This document shows, piece after piece, positions 17,663 through 24,735 of a stretch of DNA of 43,724 bases (position 1 is its first letter; every line of letters starts with the position of its first letter). Position numbers and translations under genes: made by a program. This DNA comes from Flavobacteriaceae bacterium (GTDB lineage Bacteria; Bacteroidota; Bacteroidia; Flavobacteriales; Flavobacteriaceae). Below the pieces are notes generated by a model, which ran no database searches, was not told the origin of the DNA, and was given only the letters and a program-made list of their open reading frames with translations. The DNA lies in NCBI GenBank assembly GCA_023257625.1, contig JALRBW010000027.1, forward strand, positions 1 to 43,724, in the 5' to 3' direction.

Positions 17663-19093
17663 TTATTCTATTCCCTGTATATCTTCATTAGGAAATCCAA
17701 TTAAATACAATTTCTTTTTTGCACGAGTAATTGCCGTATATAACCAACGTAAGTAGGCTTCATTTGGACCATCTGAAAGATAAGGTTTTTCAACAAATAC
17801 ATGGTCCCACTGACCACCCTGTGATTTATGGCACGTAATAGCATAGGAGTATTTGACCTGTAAAGCATTAAAAAAGGGATTGTTTTTTACCTTTAGAAAT
17901 CGTTTATATTTTGATTTTACATGGGCATAATCTTCAAGAACGGCTTGATATAAGGCATTGGCAGATTCATAATCAAGAGAAGGGGTGTCTGTATTTAAAG
18001 TGTTTAACAATAAAACGGTTTCAAAGGGATCTTCATCAGGGTAATCCATCATAGAAACTCTAACTTCAGCAAAAGAAAAACCGTAAAGTTGTTTACGGCT
18101 GTGAATAGATAATACTTCTAATACATCACCATTAGCAATAAAACCCGGTTTAGAGTCAACATCAAGCCAAAAATAATTGTTCTTTACTACCATTAGCTGG
18201 TCTCCAACAGCTAACTCCTCCTCTAATCCTAAAATTCGAGATCTAATGTTGGTATTGTAGACACTTGCACGTTTATTAGAAAGTACAATAAATACAGTTT
18301 CACTTATTCCTGACTGAGCATAAGCGTCTTCTATAGCTTCTATAATATCTAATCCATTATTAGTATATAACACATCTTTTTTATCTGTTACATCAAACTT
18401 AAATTGATCATAAACCCCCATTTGGAGTTGTTCCCTTAACTGGGTAGCATTCATTAAAATCCCTGAGTCATTAGTCTGGCGCACCACTTCTTCAAGTTGA
18501 ATAGCATACACTTGATCAAAATGTGTGTGTTTTAACTCTTCTACATTCAATGCAGGACTTAAATTAAGGTGAACGGGTGGAAGTTGTGCTGGGTCTCCTA
18601 CAAAAATTAGTTTGCACTGATTTCCTTGATTAACATAATGAATCAAATCAAACAATAATGCTCCATTTTCAAAAAGTTTAGCTTGCTTTCTATCATCACC
18701 AATCATTGAAGCTTCGTCAACAATAAAAACTGTATTCTTATGTTTATTTTGTTTGAGCTGAAAAGAAACTCCTCCTCCAGATTCCGATTTTGGGAAGTAA
18801 ATTTTTTTGTGAATAGTAAATGCTGGATAATTAGAATAAGTAGCCATTACTTTGGCTGCACGGCCTGTAGGGGCCAGTAATATTGCATTGTAATCTGACC
18901 GATTGAGTTGTTTTACCAAATTACCAATCAATGTAGTTTTACCTGTACCGGCGTAACCCGTTAAAACAAAAGCTGTTTTTTTCTCCTTTCCTACTATAAA
19001 TTCAGACACCTTAGGAAACCATGATCGTTGAGATTCAGTAGGTTGAAAGGGGAAAAGTGCCTCAAGTTTGGAGCAAAAATTTTCGGGTTTCAT
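17663..19093 (-). CDS. RecD-like AAA+ DNA helicase
   Basis: A superfamily 1B helicase of about 476 residues, related to the RecD/RecD2 motor core but without the RecBCD context. Motif I is GYAGTGKTTL, motif II VDEASMIGD, motif III VGDPAQLPP, and the C-terminal motifs V and VI are AITCHKSQGGQWDHV and YTAITRAKKKLYLIG. Five-prime to three-prime DNA unwinding in repair is the family expectation. I place the start at ATG 19093 (MKPENF); a TTG 12 bases further upstream is possible. The acyltransferase gene follows after one base. Divergent from the 216-aa gene at 19186. Confidence 0.9.
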   Translation of the reverse strand: MKPENFCSKLEALFPFQPTESQRSWFPKVSEFIVGKEKKTAFVLTGYAGTGKTTLIGNLVKQLNRSDYNAILLAPTGRAAKVMATYSNYPAFTIHKKIYFPKSESGGGVSFQLKQNKHKNTVFIVDEASMIGDDRKQAKLFENGALLFDLIHYVNQGNQCKLIFVGDPAQLPPVHLNLSPALNVEELKHTHFDQVYAIQLEEVVRQTNDSGILMNATQLREQLQMGVYDQFKFDVTDKKDVLYTNNGLDIIEAIEDAYAQSGISETVFIVLSNKRASVYNTNIRSRILGLEEELAVGDQLMVVKNNYFWLDVDSKPGFIANGDVLEVLSIHSRKQLYGFSFAEVRVSMMDYPDEDPFETVLLLNTLNTDTPSLDYESANALYQAVLEDYAHVKSKYKRFLKVKNNPFFNALQVKYSYAITCHKSQGGQWDHVFVEKPYLSDGPNEAYLRWLYTAITRAKKKLYLIGFPNEDIQGIE

Positions 19094-19133
19094 GATTAGG
19101 ATCAAACCTTAAAGATAATTCATTTTAAAAACT

Positions 19134-19162
19134 TTTGTGATTCAAAAAAAATTGTAGTTTTG
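19134..19162 (+). promoter_or_regulatory. Promoter TTTG-N17-TAGTTTTG
   Basis: TTTG (19134-19137), 17 bases, then TAGTTTTG (19155-19162) match the Bacteroidota promoter. The start codon at 19186 lies 23 bases further on. It would drive the 216-aa gene, the DUF3822 gene and rsmD as one unit. Confidence 0.7.
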
Positions 19163-19185
19163 TTTTTTATCAATTTAAATAGACA

Positions 19186-19836
19186 ATGAAATTAGGTATA
19201 CAAGTTGTTCTCTGGGTTGCATCGATTTTTTTTGCTTATAAAATTTACGATTCTGTTAACGGACCCATCAAATTTAACCAAATTAAGAATGAACGATATT
19301 CAATAGTTATCGATCGAATGAAAGATATTAGAATGGCGCAAATTGCTCATAAAGATGTTAAAGGATTTTATGCTAATAATTTTGATAGTCTAATAAAGTT
19401 CGTAGATGAAGGTATTTTTACCCTAATTGAAAAAAGAGATTCATCATATTTAGAATACGACAGAACTTACCGAATTGACATGTTAAAAGAAGTTATTGTA
19501 ATAGACACATTAGGGACTGTCCCAGTAAAAGATTCTTTGTTTGGATCTTCCACTCGATATAAAAATATGGCTCACATTCCAATTGATGGAGTTAAAGATA
19601 GTACCTTCACTATTAAATCTGAAGTTATCAATAAGAATGGATATAATGTACCTGTTTTTGAAGTGAAAATTTCTAAAAATGTAATTCTTTATGATCAAAA
19701 TACAGATTTAGTTCGTCAAGAAAACGAAACCGTTTCTGTGGATGGTGTTAATGGATCAGAAATTATTTTAGGTTCGCTTTCCAACGTGAGTACAAACGGA
19801 AACTGGCCCACCATTTTTGATGCCAAACGCGAATAG
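19186..19836 (+). CDS. Conserved hypothetical protein, membrane-anchored
   Basis: A 216-residue protein that I recognise only as a type seen in Bacteroidota. Residues 1-22 form one hydrophobic segment (GIQVVLWVASIFFAYKIY), probably an uncleaved anchor or pilin-like N-terminus, followed by a soluble, beta-rich, exported part. The region after the anchor (RMKDIRMAQIAHKDVKGFYANNF) loosely recalls type II secretion pseudopilins, which also have an N-terminal helix and a segment matching residues sampled over time, but no GFxxxE cleavage motif is present. It overlaps the DUF3822 gene by 17 bp, so the two products are likely linked. Function unknown. Confidence 0.6.
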   Translation: MKLGIQVVLWVASIFFAYKIYDSVNGPIKFNQIKNERYSIVIDRMKDIRMAQIAHKDVKGFYANNFDSLIKFVDEGIFTLIEKRDSSYLEYDRTYRIDMLKEVIVIDTLGTVPVKDSLFGSSTRYKNMAHIPIDGVKDSTFTIKSEVINKNGYNVPVFEVKISKNVILYDQNTDLVRQENETVSVDGVNGSEIILGSLSNVSTNGNWPTIFDAKRE

Positions 19837-20590
19837 CATTTTACAACAAGAAGCATTATCCATCCACATTTTTGCGGATGGATTTTCTTTTTGTAGCCCA
19901 TCTCAAATCGACTTTACTCACACTCCTATAGGCGAAAAAGATTTTCAACCTGCTTTTGATGAGTTTTTTGCGTATCATAAAATACAGGCTGAAGCTACCT
20001 TACAAGTCATACAATTTGAATACCCCTCTACATTTGTTCCCAATGCCTTGTTTGATGAAAAACAAAAAGATAAATACAACAGCTTATATCAATCTATACC
20101 TGATAAGGTTCAAATAGAATTTGATACACTTAATGCCTTAAATATAACTAACGTATTTCCATTTTCCACTTCCCTGCTTTCTATTCTAAATAAATCGTCT
20201 TTATCCTTCTCACTGGTGCACTACAATACTCTATTGCTGGAATGGATTAGTAAACAAGAAGCGTCTTCTTCTCATCAACATCAAGTTTATGTTCATTTAC
20301 AAAAAAACACCCTTGATGTATTTTTATTTTCAAAAAGAAAATTTCTTTTTTCAAACCGCTACAGTATTAAAAATACAGATGAATTTTTATACTATTTATT
20401 TTTTATTGCTGAACAGTTTGATCTTCAAGACCAATTCGAACTTATATTTTTAGGAAACTACGTTCCCTTTTCAGCATACTATAAAGCAGCCTCCTCTTAT
20501 CATACTTCCCTCATACATATTGGTTCATCACTCGGTGAAAGTTTTGATTTAAGCCAGCACCCAGCCCCCTTTTTCATTCCTAATTCATAA
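19820..20590 (+). CDS. DUF3822 family protein
   Basis: A 256-residue protein that fits DUF3822, a Bacteroidota-specific family with a predicted actin-like/ASKHA fold (from memory of the family). Seen in sequence: alternating strands such as LSIHIFADGFSFC near the N-terminus, HHQ-type loops, and a C-terminal half with VYVHLQKNTLDVFLF and FELIFLGNYVPFS. The ATG at 19820 is preferred over a TTG three bases upstream. The gene overlaps its upstream neighbour by 17 bp, and its TAA overlaps the rsmD ATG (TAATG), indicating coupled translation. No assigned biochemical role; the fixed association with rsmD suggests, weakly, a link to ribosome assembly or simply operon conservation. Confidence 0.7.
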   Translation: MPNANSILQQEALSIHIFADGFSFCSPSQIDFTHTPIGEKDFQPAFDEFFAYHKIQAEATLQVIQFEYPSTFVPNALFDEKQKDKYNSLYQSIPDKVQIEFDTLNALNITNVFPFSTSLLSILNKSSLSFSLVHYNTLLLEWISKQEASSSHQHQVYVHLQKNTLDVFLFSKRKFLFSNRYSIKNTDEFLYYLFFIAEQFDLQDQFELIFLGNYVPFSAYYKAASSYHTSLIHIGSSLGESFDLSQHPAPFFIPNS

Positions 20591-21120
20591 TGCGAATTAT
20601 ATCAGGAACACATAAGGGACGACGTATTCAAGCGCCAAAAAAACTGCCCGTAAGACCCACTACAGATCGAGCCAAAGAAGGACTTTTTAATATACTACAG
20701 CACAGAATAGAATTTTCAACCTCCCGGGTACTTGATTTATTTTCAGGAACAGGAAACATGAGCTATGAATTTGCTTCGCGACATTGTATTGATATAATGG
20801 CGGTTGATCAAAATTTTCACTGTGTACAGTTTATCAAAAAAACCGCTGTTGAATTAAAGTTATCCATTGATGTGGTTCAAAGTGAAAGCTTAAATTTTTT
20901 AGAAAACACTGTAAAAATATACGATATCATTTTTGCAGACCCACCTTACGATTTTGAAACTGCTCAATACAATGCGCTTATACACCTTGGAAGAGAGCGA
21001 ATAGATAGCGATGGGCATTTAATTATAGAACACTTTGAAAAGGTAGAATTGGATAACCAACAGGGTTTTGATTTTAAAAGGGCTTATGGAAATAGCAATT
21101 TTTCTTTTTTTAAAAAGTAA
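20590..21120 (+). CDS. rsmD: 16S rRNA (guanine-966-N2)-methyltransferase RsmD
   Basis: A 176-residue class I SAM-dependent methyltransferase that modifies G966 (E. coli numbering) of 16S rRNA in the small-subunit head. Diagnostic segments are the start MRIISGTHKGRRI, RPTTDRAKEGLFNIL, the SAM-binding LDLFSGTGNM, and the catalytic ADPPYDF (motif IV). Length is typical. It overlaps DUF3822 by one base and converges on the RNase P RNA gene, ending about 25-30 bp from it. Confidence 0.94.
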   Translation: MRIISGTHKGRRIQAPKKLPVRPTTDRAKEGLFNILQHRIEFSTSRVLDLFSGTGNMSYEFASRHCIDIMAVDQNFHCVQFIKKTAVELKLSIDVVQSESLNFLENTVKIYDIIFADPPYDFETAQYNALIHLGRERIDSDGHLIIEHFEKVELDNQQGFDFKRAYGNSNFSFFKK

Positions 21121-21144
21121 AATGTAAGTTAGGGACAGCTCCTT

Positions 21145-21439
21145 AAAAAAGCAGGCCGATAAGCCGGATTCTGTCGAGTCTTATCATTTATCTGGATGTA
21201 AAATTACTTTTACATTCTATCCGCCTACCCATCTACATTGAACGAGCAATTCTTAATTGTAGAACTATTTGGCGTTTCACCGCATAGAGTTTACCTGATT
21301 TCACTACAGCCGAACTGTACTTGCTTTCTGTTGCACTGGTCCGCTTTTTTCAAAGGACGGGTGTTACCCGCTATGCTGCTCTATGGTGTCCGGACTTTCC
21401 TCTATTTCTTAAAAGAAATAGCGATAAGATAGCCTGCTG
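21145..21439 (-). ncRNA. rnpB: RNase P RNA (bacterial type A)
   Basis: The minus strand contains the universal RNase P RNA blocks: GAGGAAAGTCCGGAC near the 5' side, CAGTGCAACAGAAAGCAA, the GGTGAAAC region, GATGGGTAGGCGG, and the 3' block GACAGAATCCGGCTTATC. Outer helix P1 forms between AGCAGGC (21438-21432) and GCCTGCT (21156-21150), then a TTTTTT run (21151-21145 side) ends the transcript, so P1 may double as the terminator stem. The RNA cleaves tRNA 5' leaders together with RnpA. At about 295 nt it is compact compared with E. coli (377 nt). The 5' end is fixed by an upstream promoter; both ends are accurate to a few bases. Confidence 0.95.
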
Positions 21440-21441
21440 GT

Positions 21442-21475
21442 CAAAGTTAGCCATTTGTTGATAATTATCACGCAA
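21442..21475 (-). promoter_or_regulatory. rnpB promoter, TTG-N23-TAACTTTG
   Basis: On the minus strand TTG (21475-21473), 23 bases, then TAACTTTG (21449-21442). Transcription would start about 21439-21436, which coincides with the first bases of helix P1, so the mature 5' end probably needs no trimming. Confidence 0.75.
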
Positions 21476-21513
21476 TAAGTAGGCTATTGCTTACAATACT
21501 TTCTTTGGATTTT

Positions 21514-21521
21514 TATCTTTG
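21514..21521 (+). promoter_or_regulatory. -7 element TATCTTTG directly before dnaX
   Basis: TATCTTTG ends six bases before the dnaX ATG at 21528, and TTG (21487-21489) lies 24 bases upstream. If used, transcription would begin at or within a base or two of the ATG, giving a leaderless message. An alternative start further upstream was not found. Confidence 0.4.
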
Positions 21522-21527
21522 TATAGA

Positions 21528-22604
21528 ATGGAATCGTTTGTAGTATCGGCATTAAAATACCGTCCAAAAAGCTTTGATGCTGTAGTGGGTCAAGAAAGCA
21601 TTACCCATACCCTAAAAAACAGTTTAGCTACCAACCAATTGGCCCAAGCTCTCCTTTTTTGCGGTCCTCGAGGTGTTGGCAAAACCTCATGTGCTAGAAT
21701 TTTAGCCCACCAAATTAATGGAGGCGACGAAACAAGTACTGCTGATTTTTCTTTTAATATTTTTGAATTAGACGCTGCATCCAATAACTCGGTTGAGGAC
21801 ATACGGAAAATCAACGAACAAGTCCGTATTCCACCTCAGGTAGGGACACACAAAATTTACATTATCGATGAGGCTCACATGTTATCTAACGCAGCATTTA
21901 ATGCCTTTTTAAAAACACTTGAAGAACCTCCGAAGCACGTCATTTTTATACTAGCTACTACAGAAAAAAATAAAATAATCCCTACAGTTTTATCTCGTTG
22001 TCAAGTTTATGATTTTAAGCGAATCTCGGTAAATGATATACAAAAACATTTGGTAGGTATCGCCCAAGATCGGGGGTTAACCTTTGAAGAAAATGCCCTT
22101 TATTTAATTGCCCAAAAAGCCGAAGGAGCGCTACGTGATGCCCTGTCTATTTTTGATCGTATGGTAAGCTTTACCAAAGGCAAACTAACTTCAGCATCTG
22201 TAGCCGATAATTTAAACCTTCTCGATCAAAAAACGTATTCCGATTTAGGTAAACAAGTTGCTTCACACGATATTCCTTCTTTACTGATTTCATATGACTC
22301 TTTACTTAAAAGAGGTATTGACCCCGCTGAATTTATAAGAGGTCTTGGAGATTATTACCGAAACCTTATGATGGCAAAAGATCCAAAAACCTTAGCTCTA
22401 TTAGAAGTAGGTGAATCTATAAAAACAGCGTATCAAAAAGATACCGACTCTTTGTCTACGACCTATCTTTTAGATGCCATAGAAATTATAAATAACTGTG
22501 AAATACACTATAAAAATGCTAGAAACAGAAGAGTCCACGTTGAATTGCATTTAATGCAGCTTGCCTCCCTCCATTTTAATGGAGAAAAAAAAAAGGATTC
22601 TTGA
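21528..22604 (+). CDS. dnaX: DNA polymerase III gamma (N-terminal part of tau), frame ends at slippery site
   Basis: The zero-frame product has 358 residues: the AAA+ clamp-loader motor that loads the beta clamp. Features are MESFVVSALKYRPKSF, Walker A GPRGVGKTS, Walker B IIDEAHML, LKTLEEPP, the SRC motif (VLSRCQVYDF), and domain III ending near HLMQLASLHFNGE. The four zinc cysteines of E. coli/Bacillus DnaX are absent, as I recall for other Bacteroidota. The frame reads through an A10 run (22585-22594) as EKKKDS and stops at 22604. Reading one base back continues for another 650 bp, so this zero-frame protein corresponds to gamma and the shifted product to tau. ATG 21528 is chosen over an in-frame TTG nine bases earlier. 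Confidence 0.93.
   Translation: MESFVVSALKYRPKSFDAVVGQESITHTLKNSLATNQLAQALLFCGPRGVGKTSCARILAHQINGGDETSTADFSFNIFELDAASNNSVEDIRKINEQVRIPPQVGTHKIYIIDEAHMLSNAAFNAFLKTLEEPPKHVIFILATTEKNKIIPTVLSRCQVYDFKRISVNDIQKHLVGIAQDRGLTFEENALYLIAQKAEGALRDALSIFDRMVSFTKGKLTSASVADNLNLLDQKTYSDLGKQVASHDIPSLLISYDSLLKRGIDPAEFIRGLGDYYRNLMMAKDPKTLALLEVGESIKTAYQKDTDSLSTTYLLDAIEIINNCEIHYKNARNRRVHVELHLMQLASLHFNGEKKKDS
22585..22594 (+). promoter_or_regulatory. dnaX A10 frameshift/slippage site
   Basis: Ten consecutive A's read GAA AAA AAA AAG in the gamma frame and contain A AAA AAG, the same heptamer used for -1 frameshifting in E. coli dnaX. A -1 shift, or one extra A added by polymerase slippage, joins NGEKKK to KGFLIPPSYYKDN in the tau frame. 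The gamma stop is 8 bases past the run. GGAG lies immediately upstream, and a small hairpin (GTCTT 22612-22616 with AAGAC 22623-22627) follows. A sequencing error in the homopolymer would give the same picture. Confidence 0.75.
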
Positions 22605-23254
22605 TCCCACCGTCTTACTATAAAGACAATCTCATTACCCCAGTATCAATTCTAAAAAATGAAGTTTTTCAAATCCTCGATAATGTTGAAGAATCAATAC
22701 CATCACCCTATCAAAATGAAAAGGATAAGGAAGAAATTTCTATTGTTGAAGAACCCAAACCTGTTTTAATTACCAAAAAAGAATTCGACCCCAATAAACC
22801 CGTTTCTGGTTTATCGCTTTCCAGTATTGCTTTTAAAAAGACAAATAATAAAACAAAAATAGAACCTACTCATGTTGAGGAATTACCCTCTACCTCTTTT
22901 GATCAAAAAACTCTTGAAAAATTTTGGTCGCTCTATGCCATTAATTTAAAAAAAGAGGGGAAAAATAATCTTGCTTCAATTTTTACAATGCAAGTACCTG
23001 AATTAGGAGAGGAAAATAAGGTAAAATTCCGTATTGCAAACGAAATGAATAAGGGTGAAATCACTAGAGAATTAGAATATTTTCTGCCTTATTTACAAAA
23101 AAAATTAAATAATTATAAGATTAATATTGAATTTGAAATAAGTGAAAATGTACAAACTGAAACAGCCATTACTCCAAAAGAAAAATATGAGTATTTGGTA
23201 AAAATCAATCCACATTTAGAGACCTTACGTTCTACATTTGATTTAGATTTTTGA
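22601..23254 (+). CDS. dnaX: Tau-specific C-terminal extension of DnaX (-1 frame)
   Basis: Open reading frame of 217 codons in the -1 frame relative to the preceding dnaX segment; the open frame actually begins within the A10 run. It has the layout of the tau C-terminal part in Flavobacteriia: a low-complexity, charged linker (about residues 15-95 of this piece), a helical domain (LEKFWSLYAINLKKEGKNN), and the family ending KYEYLVKINPHLETLRSTFDLDF-like (here positions 23180-23254). It has no credible independent start (TTG at 22601 only) and no promoter, so I read it as translated only after frameshifting at 22585-22594. In E. coli this portion binds polymerase core and DnaB; the same role here is inferred. 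Confidence 0.82.
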   Translation: MIPPSYYKDNLITPVSILKNEVFQILDNVEESIPSPYQNEKDKEEISIVEEPKPVLITKKEFDPNKPVSGLSLSSIAFKKTNNKTKIEPTHVEELPSTSFDQKTLEKFWSLYAINLKKEGKNNLASIFTMQVPELGEENKVKFRIANEMNKGEITRELEYFLPYLQKKLNNYKINIEFEISENVQTETAITPKEKYEYLVKINPHLETLRSTFDLDF

Positions 23255-23260
23255 ATATTT

Positions 23261-23845
23261 ATGCTTGGCTTAAAATTACCTACTGACCCCCGTTGGGCGA
23301 ATATTGCTCAAATGAATATTGAAGAAATTTTAACTGATCATGCTTATTGTGAGCAAAAAGCAGCAAGTACAGCAATTTCAATGATTATCAACTTTCCCGA
23401 ATTTCCAGATCTTGTTAGCGCCATGAGTGAGCTTGCTCAGGAAGAAATGAGCCATTTTAAAATGGTGCACGATCTAATTGTAGAACGGGGATATCAACTA
23501 GGAATTGAGCGAAAGGATAATTACGTCATACAATTGCGTAGTTTTTTCCCAAAGGGAGGATCTCGAAAAGACTATATCGTTCATAAACTTTTGATTGCAG
23601 GTTTAATAGAAGCTAGAAGTTGTGAAAGGTTTAGAGTCCTTTCTGAATCGTTAGAAGATGTAAAACTTCGTACTTTTTACAGAAAATTAATGATCAGTGA
23701 AGCTAATCATTATACTATGTTTTTATCTTTTGCCAGAAAATTTGGCGCATCAAAAGAAAGGGTTGATAAAAAATGGCAAGCCTTATTAGATTATGAGGCA
23801 GAAATTATGCGTAATTTTAGTGTAGACGGAACTATTCACGGTTAA
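23261..23845 (+). CDS. miaE: tRNA 2-methylthio-N6-isopentenyladenosine-37 hydroxylase (MiaE)
   Basis: A 194-residue ferritin-like diiron monooxygenase that hydroxylates the isopentenyl group of ms2i6A37 in tRNAs reading UNN codons, after MiaA and MiaB have acted. The carboxylate/histidine ligand set is visible in four helices: Glu31 (CEQKAAS), Glu62-x-x-His65 (EEMSHF), Glu117 (IEARSCERF), and Glu147-x-x-His150 (SEANHYTMF). The start follows dnaX by six bases, so co-transcription is likely. The stop overlaps the stop of the convergent ppx gene (TTAA). Confidence 0.92.
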   Translation: MLGLKLPTDPRWANIAQMNIEEILTDHAYCEQKAASTAISMIINFPEFPDLVSAMSELAQEEMSHFKMVHDLIVERGYQLGIERKDNYVIQLRSFFPKGGSRKDYIVHKLLIAGLIEARSCERFRVLSESLEDVKLRTFYRKLMISEANHYTMFLSFARKFGASKERVDKKWQALLDYEAEIMRNFSVDGTIHG

Positions 23846-24735
23846 TTTTTCCTTGTCTTAATTTTATATAATTCTCTTATCATACCATCTGAAAGCCCCA
23901 CTTTAGGAACGTAAATTACTTTTGCTCCACTCCATACCAATGTTTTTAAAAATAACCTTGCTGCTGGTAAAATTACATCTGAGCGATCAGGGTTTAACCC
24001 TAATTTAACTATCCGTTCTTCATAGCTCATTTGGCTTAATTTATCATACATTGCTTTAAGTGCAAAGTAGGTTAATGGCCTATCCAATTTTATATTAGCC
24101 ATCTTATGAAGTTTATTTATATTTCCACCGGTACCTAATAAGTAAACTTTAGAAAATTCTTTGGTGTGCTCTTTTATCCATTGTTCTGCTTTTTTCCAAA
24201 TAGTGTCAGAAACTCCGTTATTAATAAGCCTAACTGTGCCAATTTTAAAAGATCGAGAGTATTTACGTTTTCCATTTTTTAATATTGTAAATTCCGTACT
24301 ACCCCCTCCCACATCAATATATAAAAACGTTTTCTCACGGTCTACGAGGTCGAAAACATTTGTGTTTGAAATGATTTTGGCTTCCCGTTTACCATCAATA
24401 ATTTCTATCTTAATACCACTCTTTTCCTTTACTTTTTCAATCACATCTTTACCGTTTTTTGATTCTCTAAGAGCAGAAGTGGCATAGGCTAAATAATCTT
24501 CAACTTCATGAACATCCATAAGGTGATTGAACGCCTTCATAGAATTACAAATTCGAATAATGTTTCGCTGTGAAATAGACCCTTTAGCAAAAGCATCTTC
24601 ACCTAAACGAATTGGCACACGAACTAATGCATTTTTTAAGAAAACAGTTTCTCCCTCATATTCTACAACGTTAGCTACTAGCATTCGAATGGCATTTGAC
24701 CCTATATCAATAGCAGCAAATTTTCGAAGTTTCAT
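23842..24735 (-). CDS. ppx: Exopolyphosphatase of the Ppx/GppA family
   Basis: A 297-residue single-module Ppx/GppA protein with the ASKHA phosphate-binding motifs IDIGSNAIRM near the N-terminus and YIDVGGGSTEF in the middle, then LGTGGNINKL. It lacks the C-terminal HD domain of the E. coli enzyme, as usual in this phylum. It should release orthophosphate from the end of polyphosphate or hydrolyse pppGpp to ppGpp. The start overlaps the stop of ppk1 (ATGA), so synthesis and breakdown enzymes of polyphosphate are made together. Last gene of the pyrR-ppx operon. Confidence 0.93.
   Translation of the reverse strand: MKLRKFAAIDIGSNAIRMLVANVVEYEGETVFLKNALVRVPIRLGEDAFAKGSISQRNIIRICNSMKAFNHLMDVHEVEDYLAYATSALRESKNGKDVIEKVKEKSGIKIEIIDGKREAKIISNTNVFDLVDREKTFLYIDVGGGSTEFTILKNGKRKYSRSFKIGTVRLINNGVSDTIWKKAEQWIKEHTKEFSKVYLLGTGGNINKLHKMANIKLDRPLTYFALKAMYDKLSQMSYEERIVKLGLNPDRSDVILPAARLFLKTLVWSGAKVIYVPKVGLSDGMIRELYKIKTRKN

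Noticed and set aside
21238-21432. Short open frame across the RNase P RNA locus
   Set aside because: The region is fully explained by the conserved blocks of rnpB on the other strand.
21600-21760. Loss of the DnaX zinc module as a sign of decay
   Set aside because: The Walker and SRC motifs are intact, and to my knowledge Bacteroidota DnaX proteins normally lack these cysteines.
22601-23254. Independent gene after dnaX
   Set aside because: It has only a TTG start inside the dnaX stop, no promoter, and a C-terminus that fits the tau end of flavobacterial DnaX. A frameshifted continuation explains it better.
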